From positions 1-64,000 of the forward strand of contig CAYRES010000003.1 of the NCBI GenBank assembly GCA_964423425.1: a stretch of 64,000 nt of DNA. Direction: 5' to 3'. The first letter of the stretch is position 1, and each line of letters opens with the position of its first letter. The stretch is from CAYRES01 sp964423425. Lineage in GTDB: Bacteria > Actinomycetota > Thermoleophilia > RBG-16-64-13. The position numbers and the translations under genes are program-made. The notes beneath the pieces were generated by a model. That model did no database searches and was not told the origin of the DNA. It saw nothing but the letters and a program-made list of their open reading frames with translations. Shown piece by piece: positions 51,678 to 60,492 of this stretch.

Positions 51678-51904
51678 TGACTTCCCCCTTTCTACCAACT
51701 ACTAAGACGCAAGCTATTGCTATGGAATATCCGTCGTGCGTGAAGACTAAACATGGGGAGACAACCCGAGGTCGCATCACTCTGCGGGGCGGGGCCGCAG
51801 CTGTTCCCGTCTATTGAGAGCCGAATGTAGACGGTTCATCTCACACCGCCGGCCCAGTCCAACGCCTGGGTTCTGTTCTGCATCTCGTGAAGGTGAGTAG
51901 ACCC

Positions 51905-53257
51905 TCACTCCTTGTGGGAGGCCCCCTCGATCCACGACCGCCGGAGCGGCACCGCACCCAGGGTACCCAACCCCATCACCCCGGCAGCCAACCAGAAGGC
52001 AGAGGAGAAACCATTGGCCGCGTCCGCCATGGCTCCCGCCACGGTGGGCGCCACGGCTTGGCCCACGCCAAAGAACAAGGTGATCAGCCCCAGGGCGGCA
52101 GGACCCATACGAGGACCTACGGCGTCGGCACAGGTGGCGGCCATGAGAACGGGCACACTCCAAGAACTCAGCCCGAAGAGTACCGTGCTGAGAAGCACAC
52201 TGGCGGTCGAGCCGGGTAGGGCCAAGACGGCCAAGGAGGCAGTGAGCATCGACAGGATCACGATGATCACGGGTTTGCGGCCCACGCGATCCGAGACCCA
52301 ACCCCACAGGCCGGCAGAGAACACGCTGAGAAGCCCCAGAAGCATGAACAGCCTGCCGGCCGTCCCTTCGGTGAAGGACATGTCACTCACCAGCCGCGTG
52401 GTGAAGAAGGTCATGAAGATGATGTAGGAGAAGCCATACGTCAGGTACACCATCCCCAAGTGCACCACGTGGCCAGAGCGGTAGACGAGCCGCCAATTGA
52501 GGCCAGCCTCGGCAACACCTGCACGCGCTGTGTCCCGTCCCCGGGTAGGTCCGGCCATTGCCTCAGCAGAAATGCCTGCGACAGAGACCGCCCTCTCGCG
52601 GCCCATGATCAGAGCGCTGTCCCCGATGCCGTTCCGCATAAACAGTATGGCGACCACGCCGAGCACGATGGTGAGGCCACCCACCAGGTGCCAGCACAGC
52701 CGCCAACCGTTCATATCCCCCTGTACCGAGAGTATCCAGGGAAAGAGAAAGCCGGCCACAATGAGAGCGGCCGCTTGGCCGGCAAGCACCACGCCCACCG
52801 CCAGTCCACGACGCTCCCGGCTGAACCAGGCCGAGACCAGCCCCATGGTGGGCACGTTGACGGCGCCGGTCCCGAGGCCTGTCAGCAACCTCCACACGGC
52901 CGCCGTCATCCACAGCGCCGCCCACCCGGTGAGCACCATGCCGATTCCCGCCAGAAGCATGCCCGCGCTGATGACGATACGCGCGCCAAAGCGGGTCGCC
53001 AGCGCGCCCCCGATCACCGACATCACCAAGTAGCCCACGAGGTTGGCCGTGGCGAGGATGCCCGCATCGACGTTGTTCATGCCCAGCCCCAACTGCATGG
53101 AGGGGACCAACATGCCGTACCCGAAGCGCCCCATGCCCACTGCGCCGAACACGCACAACGTACCCACGGCGAGAATCACCCACGCGTAGCTGGGTGCGGG
53201 ACGGCAGCCACGGCGGCCACGGCCTCCTCCGCCAACAGTTACACTGCTTCTTCTCAC
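51905..53257 (-). CDS. Major facilitator superfamily transporter
   Basis: About twelve hydrophobic helices in two halves, with the MFS loop 2-3 motif GGALATRFGARIV near residue 75 and its counterpart WGWVSDRVGRKPVI near 300. The pattern WRLLTGLGTGAVNVPTMGLVSAWFSRERRGLAVGVVLAG is like YbfB-type and other small-molecule exporters. Start: the GTG at 53257 is a guess, since no good ribosome-binding site is visible, and a longer N-terminus is possible. It is alone, 225 bases from the sugar operon; substrate unknown. Confidence 0.82.
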   Translation of the reverse strand: MRRSSVTVGGGGRGRRGCRPAPSYAWVILAVGTLCVFGAVGMGRFGYGMLVPSMQLGLGMNNVDAGILATANLVGYLVMSVIGGALATRFGARIVISAGMLLAGIGMVLTGWAALWMTAAVWRLLTGLGTGAVNVPTMGLVSAWFSRERRGLAVGVVLAGQAAALIVAGFLFPWILSVQGDMNGWRLCWHLVGGLTIVLGVVAILFMRNGIGDSALIMGRERAVSVAGISAEAMAGPTRGRDTARAGVAEAGLNWRLVYRSGHVVHLGMVYLTYGFSYIIFMTFFTTRLVSDMSFTEGTAGRLFMLLGLLSVFSAGLWGWVSDRVGRKPVIIVILSMLTASLAVLALPGSTASVLLSTVLFGLSSWSVPVLMAATCADAVGPRMGPAALGLITLFFGVGQAVAPTVAGAMADAANGFSSAFWLAAGVMGLGTLGAVPLRRSWIEGASHKE

Positions 53258-53514
53258 TGGACTGATCGTGCCGGGCACTCCTCGCGAATATCGCCTCGGG
53301 GGAGTCCGGAAACACACACGAACGAACACGACGCGTGCGCCTCCCACAGGCGCCCCTGCCCCCCCACAGGCGCCCCATGATATCGGATTCACCGTGGGCT
53401 GGTGTCGCCGCCGGTTGAATAATGGGCCAAGTCCCCCGATCGAAATCGGGCCGGTTCCTGAAGAGACTTGAGGGCTCGCTGCAGCAGCGCTTCGCCAAGA
53501 ACGAGACCATCACT

Positions 53515-53568
53515 TGTCAACGCCGGTCGAAACCTGAGCCACTATCGCCGGTTGAAACCTGAGCCACT
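53515..53568. repeat. IS21-type terminal end with two tandem 23-bp binding sites
   Basis: Starting with TGTCAACGCCGG, the 23-base unit CGCCGG-YGAAACCTGAGCCACT is present twice (53521-53543 and 53546-53568) with one base difference. Terminal TGTCAA and tandem copies of a 20-25 bp site are the hallmark of IS21-family ends. No intact istA/istB follows; the SLH gene does. The gap 53258-53514 has no gene I can support. Confidence 0.65.
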
Positions 53569-53623
53569 CCTCAGTCCCCCTGAGCAGTCTGTCGTGTCGC
53601 CTTCCGCGGGACGAGATGATGTA

Positions 53624-54808
53624 GTGAAGCGCCCGTTCAAGAGCCGTCGTGTAGGGAGCATGTGGCTGCTGGCAATATCGGTTCTCGTGCTGGCCGGGGT
53701 GTTCGCGCTCATCCCGTCGATCGCCCACGCTGACGCCGACGACGATATCCCGGGCGTGCCCATGAGTATTGGGCAGGCCGTTCAGGGAGTGGTCTATGCC
53801 ACAACGGACCCGAATGACGTGTACGCCATATTCCTGTACGAAGGCCAGCAGGTGCATATTATCGCCTCGGATACAGAGGCGAGACAGAACGTGCGCGTAT
53901 ACCTCCACCCACCCGGATCAGTCTCTCTGGGCGCGGTGACCAGCGGAGAGATACTGTTCTTCAATTCGAACGACGGGTGCAGGTACATGCCGGCCGTAAC
54001 GGGTACCTACTACGTCAGGGTGAGGACGTTCGGTCACGGCGTTCCTTACACGTTGAAGGTGGTCCCCGGCCCCGACCCCCACATCACGACCCCCGACAGC
54101 AACGACATCCCCGGCATCCCCATGGGCAACGGCTCGTGGGCCGGCGTGGTGGACGATGTGACCGACAAGAACGACGTCTATGCCATAACGCTCATAGCCG
54201 GGCAAGAGATGACCATTACTGCCAAGAACACGTCCGACAGGGGATACGCACGCGTGTCCCTCTACCCGCCCGGGTTTCTGTCGCTCAGGGATGCCATGTA
54301 TCGCGAACTCTTCTTCTTCAACGCTGATGGAGGTAAGAGGTACACCCCCGCGACTTCCGGGACCTACCACCTACGCGTCTGGGCTTGGGGAGTGGGAGTA
54401 TCCCACACGATCACCTTGTCGGGAGTAGGCCCTGCACCCGTGTTCCCGCTCTTCTCCGACGGCACCTTCCGCCCCACCAACCTGGTAGTGCGCCAGCAGT
54501 TTGCCAAGATGATTGTCCTCTCTCTGAATCTCCCCGTGTCCGAGAGCGACCACTGCAGCTTCGCTGACGTGGACAGGAGCGGCCCCTCCTCCCTCTACCC
54601 GGACAACTACGTAGCCGTGGCCGCCTCGAAGGGCATCACCAGAGGAACGAGTTCCACCGCTTTCTCCCCGTGGGCCAACATCCGCGCAGCGGAGTACAAC
54701 GGACTCCTCACCGGCATCACCCTCGCTGGCTGGAACGTCTGGAGTAATGCCAGCTGCGGAGAGGTGGCGCAGACGCTCTGGAATCTCACGCGGGTGGCGG
54801 GGAGCTGA
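53624..54808 (+). CDS. Surface protein with two PPC-like domains and a partial SLH tail
   Basis: After a signal peptide (WLLAISVLVLAGVFALIPSIAHA) come two similar 100-residue units, each with DDIPGVPMSIGQAVQGVVY / NDIPGIPMGNGSWAGVVDD, NDVYAIFLYEGQQVHI / NDVYAITLIAGQEMTI, and a YTLKV/HTITL end, the pattern of bacterial pre-peptidase C-terminal-like beta domains. The tail has SLH-type text (FSDGTFRPTNLVVRQQFAKM, LYPDNYVAVAASKGITRG). The first SLH repeat appears to be shortened. The GTG at 53624 was chosen; it has no strong Shine-Dalgarno. Probably cell-wall-bound. Confidence 0.75.
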   Translation: MKRPFKSRRVGSMWLLAISVLVLAGVFALIPSIAHADADDDIPGVPMSIGQAVQGVVYATTDPNDVYAIFLYEGQQVHIIASDTEARQNVRVYLHPPGSVSLGAVTSGEILFFNSNDGCRYMPAVTGTYYVRVRTFGHGVPYTLKVVPGPDPHITTPDSNDIPGIPMGNGSWAGVVDDVTDKNDVYAITLIAGQEMTITAKNTSDRGYARVSLYPPGFLSLRDAMYRELFFFNADGGKRYTPATSGTYHLRVWAWGVGVSHTITLSGVGPAPVFPLFSDGTFRPTNLVVRQQFAKMIVLSLNLPVSESDHCSFADVDRSGPSSLYPDNYVAVAASKGITRGTSSTAFSPWANIRAAEYNGLLTGITLAGWNVWSNASCGEVAQTLWNLTRVAGS

Positions 54809-54939
54809 TGGGACCACACGGGATGCTCATTGCAGCCGAACTGTTTGAACTGACGATGACTTACCCCCGTTCGTAGCGCGGGCTGACGAGCTCGAAGACC
54901 ATACCGGCCTTCGCCCGGACCTGCTACAAAATGCACCGC

Positions 54940-56712
54940 TCACTTGATGGGGATGATCGGCATGTCCACTTTGCGGGCCAGGAAGATATCGTAGTCTATC
55001 CACTCCCGCGTCCAGACGATAGCCTCTCCACTCACCCGCGGGCGCATGTTCCGGGCAGCCGATTGCCCGATGGTCTCGAGGATGATCGGCTCGATGTCGC
55101 CGTACCCGGGCAGGGAGAGGTTTCGATAGTAGACGTCGGTCGCCGGGTAGGTGGTATCCGCCGACCAGGTGAGGTGTGGACCGGCCAGGTGCGGGGAGTA
55201 GTCGTCGAAGGAATTGTTCGTGATCTTGGTCTTGGTTCCAGAGGCGATGTTGTAGAGAATGAGTTCGCTATCGTTGCCGTCCGACGTTACCCACACGATC
55301 CGGCCGGCGTCCATGGTCGGTTCCACACCCCACTCTGTCGACGGCGTCAGATTGACCGTGTGCGCAGCCGCGATGTCGTGCAGGTAGATGTCCGTGCCTC
55401 CGCTGGTATTCGGTTTCTCCCACACAACGAAGTTCCCCTTCAAGGAGTAGTTCGCGTCGTTCGCGAAGTCGGTCCGCAGCAACCGGCTGTACGAACTGCC
55501 GATGTTGTTGAGAAACAGATCGATGTCGGCGGAGGATGCCCAATGCCCGCTCGATACGATCCAGTCGCCATCGACGATCGGATCCTCCTCATCATCGGTG
55601 TTGTTTGTGATGCGGTAGGTCTGACCGCTTCCCGTCTCATGGAGATAGAGTTCCCAGTCCGAACCGTCAAACCCGCTCCAGACCACCCGGCCGCTGCTGA
55701 TGCTGGGGTGCTTTTCGTCGGTTGGGCTGTTGGTCAGGCGGGCGACGCTGCCCTGCGAGATGTTGTAGAGGAAGATATCCGATTGGGAGCCGTTCGAGGC
55801 CTCGATAGCGAGCCAATTGCCCTGCAGATCCAGGTGCTCGTGTGACCAGCCGGGGCCGGTGTCGATCTGGATGGTCGAGTCTGTGTCGATGCTGTGCAGG
55901 AAGGCTTGAGAGCGGTTGCCGACAATGCCCAGCCAGGCCGCGTGGTTGCCGTGGATCCTTGGGGAATGGTTCATCTTGGCGGTGCTGATCTTGTAGCGTA
56001 TCCATGTTCTGATGGTCTGCGGCGGTTGGAGTTTCTGTAAGAGGTTGTGAAGCACTTGGGCCACTTCCCCGCGAGACATAGGCAACCAGGGATCGAGACC
56101 GCCCAGGGGCAGGACGGACAGCAAGCCGTTGTACTGTGCTTTGCGCGCGTGTGCCCCATGTTCGGCGCTTGAGGCCGGGTCCCACGTGGACTGATAGACG
56201 GGGGGCGGAACGGCCAAGATCGTCGGATGGAGTTGCTCGGCCGCTCGTACCACCATCGTGATCACCTGGTAGCGACTGATGTTTCCCCAGGGGGAGAACG
56301 TGATGGGACTGGTGCCGACGGTTATGCGCGTTTTCGCCGCCACCGCCACATAGTTGTCAGGGTAGAGACTGCCCGGTCCCGAGACACCCACATCAGAGAA
56401 TGGGCAGATGTCGGCTTCTGACGTCGGAAGCCCGAGGGTGAGCACGATCATCTTGGCGAATTGCTGGCGAGACACGGGCTCCCCCGGACCGAAATGACCG
56501 TCCGGAAAACCGAGAATGATGCCTCGAGCGGCGAGGTTGTTGATTGCAGTCTCGTACGGGTGGTTGCCCGGCACATCCGGGAAGCCGGCGGCATGGGCCG
56601 GGAATACCCCCAGGCCCACGAGGATCAGCACGAACGCGACAGTAACAAGGAGCAGGACGCCACGAGGCGGTGAGATGCACCACCGATGCGGCCGCTCGGA
56701 AGGACCGGTCAT
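54940..56712 (-). CDS. SLH-anchored TolB-like beta-propeller surface protein
   Basis: The 590-aa protein has a signal peptide, SLH repeats (FPDVPGNHPYETAINNLAARGII, FGPGEPVSRQQFAKM, LYPDNYVAVAAKTRITVG) up to about 230, then six to seven propeller blades with repeats of the type SDIFLYNISQGSVARLT, WELYLHETGSGQTYRIT, TDIYLHDIAAAHTVNLT and SELILYNIASGTKTKIT. It probably displays a propeller on the wall. The ATG at 56712 has GGAGGAGG upstream. It is convergent with the SLH protein at 53624 and its SLH part is very similar to that protein. Confidence 0.82.
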   Translation of the reverse strand: MTGPSERPHRWCISPPRGVLLLVTVAFVLILVGLGVFPAHAAGFPDVPGNHPYETAINNLAARGIILGFPDGHFGPGEPVSRQQFAKMIVLTLGLPTSEADICPFSDVGVSGPGSLYPDNYVAVAAKTRITVGTSPITFSPWGNISRYQVITMVVRAAEQLHPTILAVPPPVYQSTWDPASSAEHGAHARKAQYNGLLSVLPLGGLDPWLPMSRGEVAQVLHNLLQKLQPPQTIRTWIRYKISTAKMNHSPRIHGNHAAWLGIVGNRSQAFLHSIDTDSTIQIDTGPGWSHEHLDLQGNWLAIEASNGSQSDIFLYNISQGSVARLTNSPTDEKHPSISSGRVVWSGFDGSDWELYLHETGSGQTYRITNNTDDEEDPIVDGDWIVSSGHWASSADIDLFLNNIGSSYSRLLRTDFANDANYSLKGNFVVWEKPNTSGGTDIYLHDIAAAHTVNLTPSTEWGVEPTMDAGRIVWVTSDGNDSELILYNIASGTKTKITNNSFDDYSPHLAGPHLTWSADTTYPATDVYYRNLSLPGYGDIEPIILETIGQSAARNMRPRVSGEAIVWTREWIDYDIFLARKVDMPIIPIK

Positions 56713-56936
56713 GGACGCCTCCTCCCCTCTGGAGCAATGACTCTCTCGAAGCCCGACCAGAGACCACACTATGTGTGTCCAAAACCTACCCTTCTTGAAG
56801 TCATGGTAGTACCAAACCCGGTCCGAGGCAACCTGCGCTGCATGAACTCGCATGGCCCCTCACGTGGAGGCTTCCAGGGGAGGATTGCTGTAGGACGAGA
56901 CTGGCTATTCCATGGGAGCAAGGAGTGTATCGAGTG

Positions 56937-57225
56937 ATGGATTGGGACGAGGTTCACCGCTCGTATCACCGAGACCACAAGTCAAGACGTCAGATCGCAC
57001 GAGAGCTCAAGATGAGCCGCACCACCGTCGATCGTCTCCTTGGTCTTTCCGAGCCGCCGACGTATGTCCGCCGGCGGGCGTCTTTGCTGCCTGTGATACG
57101 CGAGCGCCTGCAAGAGCAGGGCTACCCGGGTGGTATCACCATTCTGAAAGACCACCTCCAAGAGGTGCGCCCGACCTTCCTGGCTGCCCGCGCTTATCAG
57201 CACAGAAGCTACCTGCCGGGTGGGC
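56937..57225 (+). pseudogene. N-terminal fragment of an IS21-family IstA transposase
   Basis: The first 95 residues read MDWDEVHRSYHRDHKSRRQI, ARELKMSRTTVDRLLGLSEPP, then GYPGGITILKDHLQEVRPTF and HRSYLPGG, the HTH and linker of IS21 IstA. After this the frame no longer matches. The DDE catalytic domain and istB are absent, so it is a remnant. It is 3.4 kb from the IS21-type end at 53515, so the two may be pieces of one disrupted element. Confidence 0.75.
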
Positions 57226-57699
57226 GAGATGCCGGCCCAGGCCTCGAGCGCCTTGTGGGTGCGTCAGAGGCCATAGTGGATGGGATGCGTCCAGCGCTGG
57301 CGGTCGCCGTTCCACCAGGTCTCGATGCCGAGGTCCTCGCGGCCAAAATGCGTGCACTGGGGAGCGGCCCAGGAGGGAAGCGTGCCCATATACACGTAGA
57401 TGACCCCGCCAATATCAGCAATCCACACCCGCGGCATGTACCCCCACGTCCAGCCACGGCCGCCCACGGTGAGTACGCTCCAGAACAGGCGGTCGACCTT
57501 GTGCTCGATACGCTGGATGGAGCCGTTCTGCAGGGTGTCTTTGTACAGAAGGAGGGCCACACACTTCTCCACTCCCCACGTCTGCACCTGAGTGACCGGC
57601 TTGGGTAATGAGTAGCATCGATGTTATGCGGGTAAAAGTAAATGGTTGAGCGGTCAGCGCAAGCTTCACTTCACCCGTAGCACCAGAGAAAGGAAGCAC
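57226..57699. other. Intergenic debris after the IstA fragment
   Basis: No convincing gene. The minus strand holds a 107-codon open frame (57264-57587) that is Trp-rich (LFWSVLTVGGRGWTW, RVWIADIGGVIYVYMGT) and continues past a stop into a related-looking frame, suggesting the remains of an older gene in reverse orientation. The plus frame in the same place is Pro/Arg-rich and unlike a protein. Confidence 0.4.
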
Positions 57700-58494
57700 A
57701 TGGACACTCAGTTCGAGGAGAAGGTTGTCCGTTCTGCCGACGGTACGGAGATCGGCTACCTGAAGATTGGCAGCGGGCCGCCATTGGTTATCGTCCCCGG
57801 TGCGCTGGGAGTCGCCATGGACTGGTCGTTTGTGGCCAATACGCTGGCGGACAAGGTCACCTGCTGTCCCATCGATCGGCGGGGAAAGGGCCGCAGCGGC
57901 CTGGGAGCCGGGTACTCGGTCGAGGCGGAGGCCGCCGACATCAAGGCCGTGCTGGACGCGGTCGGACCGGACGCCGCCCTGTTGGGGCACTCGTCCGGTG
58001 CCCTGATGGCGCTTGAGGCGGCACGGCGCTACCCGGTAAAGAAGCTGGCGCTCTACGAGCCCCCCTTCTACTACAAGGGGCCTGAGGTCGACAGCCTCAT
58101 GGCCCAGTACAAGGCGAAGCTCGGTGAGGGCGGCGGTGATGCGGCCATCGACCTGTTCTGCAGGGACGAGCTTCGGATGACCGACGAGCAGATCGCTTTC
58201 ATGCGCAGCACTCCCGCCTGGGACATCCTGGTATCGCTGGCTCCCACCTTGCCCGAGGAGTGGGAGGCAATCTGGGCATTCGATCCCCAGGTCAAGAACT
58301 ACAAGAACCTGTCGATGCCGGTGCTCCTCATGACAGGAAGCATGACGGAGAACAACCCGTCCTATCCCACCCAGGAGTTGCTGGATCTGCTGCCAAACGC
58401 GCGGAAGGTTGTTCTGCCCGGGCAGGGGCACATGGGTCATCTGGCCGCGCCCGACCTCGTCGCAAAGGAGCTTGCCGCGTTCCTGCTTGACTAG
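57700..58494 (+). CDS. Alpha/beta hydrolase
   Basis: The 264-aa protein has GPPLVIVPGALGVAMDWSF (oxyanion loop region), DRRGKGRSGLG, the nucleophile elbow LLGHSSGALMAL with Ser near 97, and the catalytic His in PGQGHMGHLAAPD near the end. The Asp of the triad cannot be placed with certainty. The ATG at 57700 has AAGGA seven bases upstream. Esterase, lactonase or haloperoxidase activities are all possible. It sits between IS debris and the decayed integrase and could have been brought in by them. Confidence 0.85.
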   Translation: MDTQFEEKVVRSADGTEIGYLKIGSGPPLVIVPGALGVAMDWSFVANTLADKVTCCPIDRRGKGRSGLGAGYSVEAEAADIKAVLDAVGPDAALLGHSSGALMALEAARRYPVKKLALYEPPFYYKGPEVDSLMAQYKAKLGEGGGDAAIDLFCRDELRMTDEQIAFMRSTPAWDILVSLAPTLPEEWEAIWAFDPQVKNYKNLSMPVLLMTGSMTENNPSYPTQELLDLLPNARKVVLPGQGHMGHLAAPDLVAKELAAFLLD

Positions 58495-58507
58495 TTCGAC
58501 ATGCTCT

Positions 58508-58919
58508 TCGCCGTGGTGAGGTTCTGGGACTGCGCTGGAAGCACGTGGACTTGGAGGCCCGCTCGTTCACCGCAGTACAGACCGTAATCAAGGTTGGCCG
58601 GAAGCCCATCGTCAAGACCACGCCGAAGACCTCCCACAGCCGGCGCAGTGCACTCGTGCAGCCCTCGTGTCGGTGCAAGACACTTGCACGCCTCGATGCT
58701 CATCAAGTCGGGGGCGCCGTTGAAGCTCATCCACAGCCGTGGCAGCCACTCCTCCGCGAGCATGACGCTGCAGGTCTACAGCCGCATGATGCCCGGAATG
58801 GAGGAGGCCATAGTGGCGGCCATTCCACTGCCCGGCGCCAAACGGGTAGCAGAATGGTCGCAAGAGGCCTCTGGGCGCGCCCAAGAAGAAGGCTCAGAAG
58901 GCAAAGAAGAAGCCCTGAT
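58508..58919 (+). pseudogene. Decayed tyrosine integrase, relative of the one at 5873
   Basis: Homology to the integrase at 5873 begins at TTCGCCGTGGTGAGGTTCTG and runs through KTSHSRRSALVQPS. A deletion and frame change follow, then SMLIKSGAPLKLIHSRGSHSS, LQVYSRMMPGM and PGAKRVAEWSQEAS. The N-terminal domains and the FHDLRH box are gone, and the LGH box is changed, so it cannot act. It still carries the C-terminal Lys-rich tail and the hairpin GGCAAAGAAGAAGCCCTG. It starts 14 bases after the hydrolase stop. Confidence 0.9.
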
Positions 58920-58937
58920 TTACAGGGCTTTCATCTA

Positions 58938-58979
58938 TGAACCGTGCTGGACTCGAACCAGCGACCATCGGATTAATAG
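58938..58979 (-). pseudogene. 3' half of a tRNA left as an attachment-site remnant
   Basis: On the minus strand this reads anticodon-loop CTATTAA, variable loop, T arm GCTGG-TTCGAGT-CCAGC and acceptor 3' strand ending in A, i.e. the 3' half of a tRNA (Asn- or Lys-like by the TTAA end, isotype uncertain). The 5' half (D arm and acceptor partner) is missing. It lies 19 bases after the integrase remnant, mirroring the integrase-tRNA-Asp layout at 7 kb. Confidence 0.75.
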
Positions 58980-59067
58980 TCTGATTTCGAGCGGTCCAGA
59001 GAGGTCCATATTCGGCTGTTTTGGAGGTACTTCTTAGATGGCCTTTCCGTCCGTGTCCACGTTTGAC

Positions 59068-59091
59068 GGTCAAGTCCCCTAATGTGGTGTA
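59068..59091 (+). repeat. IS256-family left inverted repeat (IRL)
   Basis: GGTCAAGTCCC-CTAA-TGTGGTGTA; it matches the right end in 20 of 24 positions when reversed. The four mismatches lie together in the middle. Confidence 0.85.
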
Positions 59092-59188
59092 GAAGTCCCC
59101 GGGAGGAGAGGCCGCTGGAAGATCGGCCACCGGGCGTCCTAGAATCGTCGGTGTTCCGGCAAGAACATACGACGAGAGGAGCACCACG

Positions 59189-60445
59189 ATGGCCGACCCC
59201 TACAGCATGACGGTGAACGACCTTGCAGGCAAGCTTCTGTCCGACGAGCACGCGGACGTCCTGCGGGAGGCAGTGCGTATGATCCTGGTCGAGCTCATGG
59301 AGTGCGAAGTGACCGAAGCCGCCGGCGCCGGTCTCTATGAGCGTTCGCCCGACCGCCAGACTCAGCGGAACGGCTACCGCCCCCGTACCTTCCAGACCCG
59401 GGTGGGTACACTGGAGCTGGCCATCCCCCGGCTGCGACAGGGCACCTACTTCCCCTCCTTCCTCGAAGCACGGAGACGCAGTGAGCAGGCTCTGGTGGCC
59501 GTCGTCTGCGAGGCCTACGTGAACGGGGTCTCCACCCGCAAGGTGGAGCGCCTGGTGGAGCAGCTCGGCGTGGAATCCATGAGTCGCTCCAGCGTGAGCC
59601 GTCTCTGCCGCACCCTCGACGAGCAGGTCCGTCTCTTCCGCGAACGCCCCCTGGAAGGCCGCTACCCCTACCTGTGGCTGGATGCCAGGGTGGAACGCAT
59701 ACGGGAGAAGGGGGGGGGCATACGGCACAAGGCCCTAGTGGTGGCCTACGGCGTGCACGAGAGCGGGCGCCGCGAAGTGATCGGCATCGACGTGGGGGAA
59801 GCCGAGAGTGAAGCGTTCTGGCGGGAGTTCCTGCGCTCCCTCGTGGCCCGGGGACTCTCCGGTGTCTGCCTCTGCGTCTCCGACGCCCACCAGGGTTTGA
59901 AGAACGCCATCGCCCAGGTCTTGGGCTGTCCCTGGCAGCGTTGCACGGTACACTTTGGCAAAGATATGCGCGGTCACGTCTCCCGACCGAAGCAGCAGAT
60001 GGTCTCCGCCGCCTTGGGTCAGATCTTTCGGGCAAACGACCAAGGTCAAGCCCGGCTCCTCCTCGGTGACGTCGCGAACCGGCTCCGGTCGGTCGCCCCC
60101 AAGGTGGCCCGGTTCCTCGAAGAGGCGGAGGAGGAACTCCTGGCCTTCACTGCATTTCCCCGCGAACACTGGTCCAAGCTACGTTCCACCAATCCGCTGG
60201 AGCGTATCAACCGGGAGATCGGACGCAGGAGCGACGTAGTCGGCATCTATCCGAACGATGGCAGCCTGATCCGCCTGGCGGGAGCGCTCCTCCTCGAGCA
60301 GAATGATGAGTGGTTGGTGGGCCGACGCTACCTCTCCCTGGAGTCCCTGGCTAAGCTGGATGCGGCCATCGATACCGGGGAGACGGAGCAGCAGCCCAGA
60401 GCCGTCGGCAACCCGAAAGGGGAGGTGGTTCTGGTCCACGACTAG
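59189..60445 (+). CDS. IS256-family (Mutator-type) transposase
   Basis: The 418-aa protein has the DDE triad in the family motifs: D165 in YLWLDARVERI, D232 in CVSDAHQGLKNAI and E338 in RSTNPLERINREIGRR. The HTH region is at about 115-140 (VNGVSTRKVERLVEQLGVESMS). The frame is intact, so the element may be active. Start ATG 59189 follows GAGGAGC and is near the family start. Confidence 0.93.
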   Translation: MADPYSMTVNDLAGKLLSDEHADVLREAVRMILVELMECEVTEAAGAGLYERSPDRQTQRNGYRPRTFQTRVGTLELAIPRLRQGTYFPSFLEARRRSEQALVAVVCEAYVNGVSTRKVERLVEQLGVESMSRSSVSRLCRTLDEQVRLFRERPLEGRYPYLWLDARVERIREKGGGIRHKALVVAYGVHESGRREVIGIDVGEAESEAFWREFLRSLVARGLSGVCLCVSDAHQGLKNAIAQVLGCPWQRCTVHFGKDMRGHVSRPKQQMVSAALGQIFRANDQGQARLLLGDVANRLRSVAPKVARFLEEAEEELLAFTAFPREHWSKLRSTNPLERINREIGRRSDVVGIYPNDGSLIRLAGALLLEQNDEWLVGRRYLSLESLAKLDAAIDTGETEQQPRAVGNPKGEVVLVHD

Positions 60446-60468
60446 AACGAGGACCGACGATCAGGAAT

Positions 60469-60492
60469 TACACCACAATTCGGGACTTGACC
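60469..60492 (-). repeat. IS256-family right inverted repeat (IRR)
   Basis: Read on the minus strand it begins GGTCAAGTCCC-GAAT-TGTGGTGTA, the counterpart of IRL. The pseudogene sequence starts immediately to its right. Confidence 0.85.

Larger units (their letters stand above)
59068..60492 (+). mobile_element. IS256-family insertion sequence
   Basis: A 1425-bp element with one transposase gene bounded by 24-bp imperfect inverted repeats. I see no 8-bp target duplication: the bases outside the ends are CGTTTGAC on the left and GATTCGAT on the right, which suggests that flanks were later rearranged or that two copies recombined. It cuts into a cytochrome c peroxidase gene on the right. Confidence 0.88.

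Noticed and set aside
58938..58979. A complete tRNA gene
   Set aside because: Only the anticodon loop and 3' half fit a cloverleaf. No D arm or acceptor 5' strand follows, and the anticodon stem has a mismatch.
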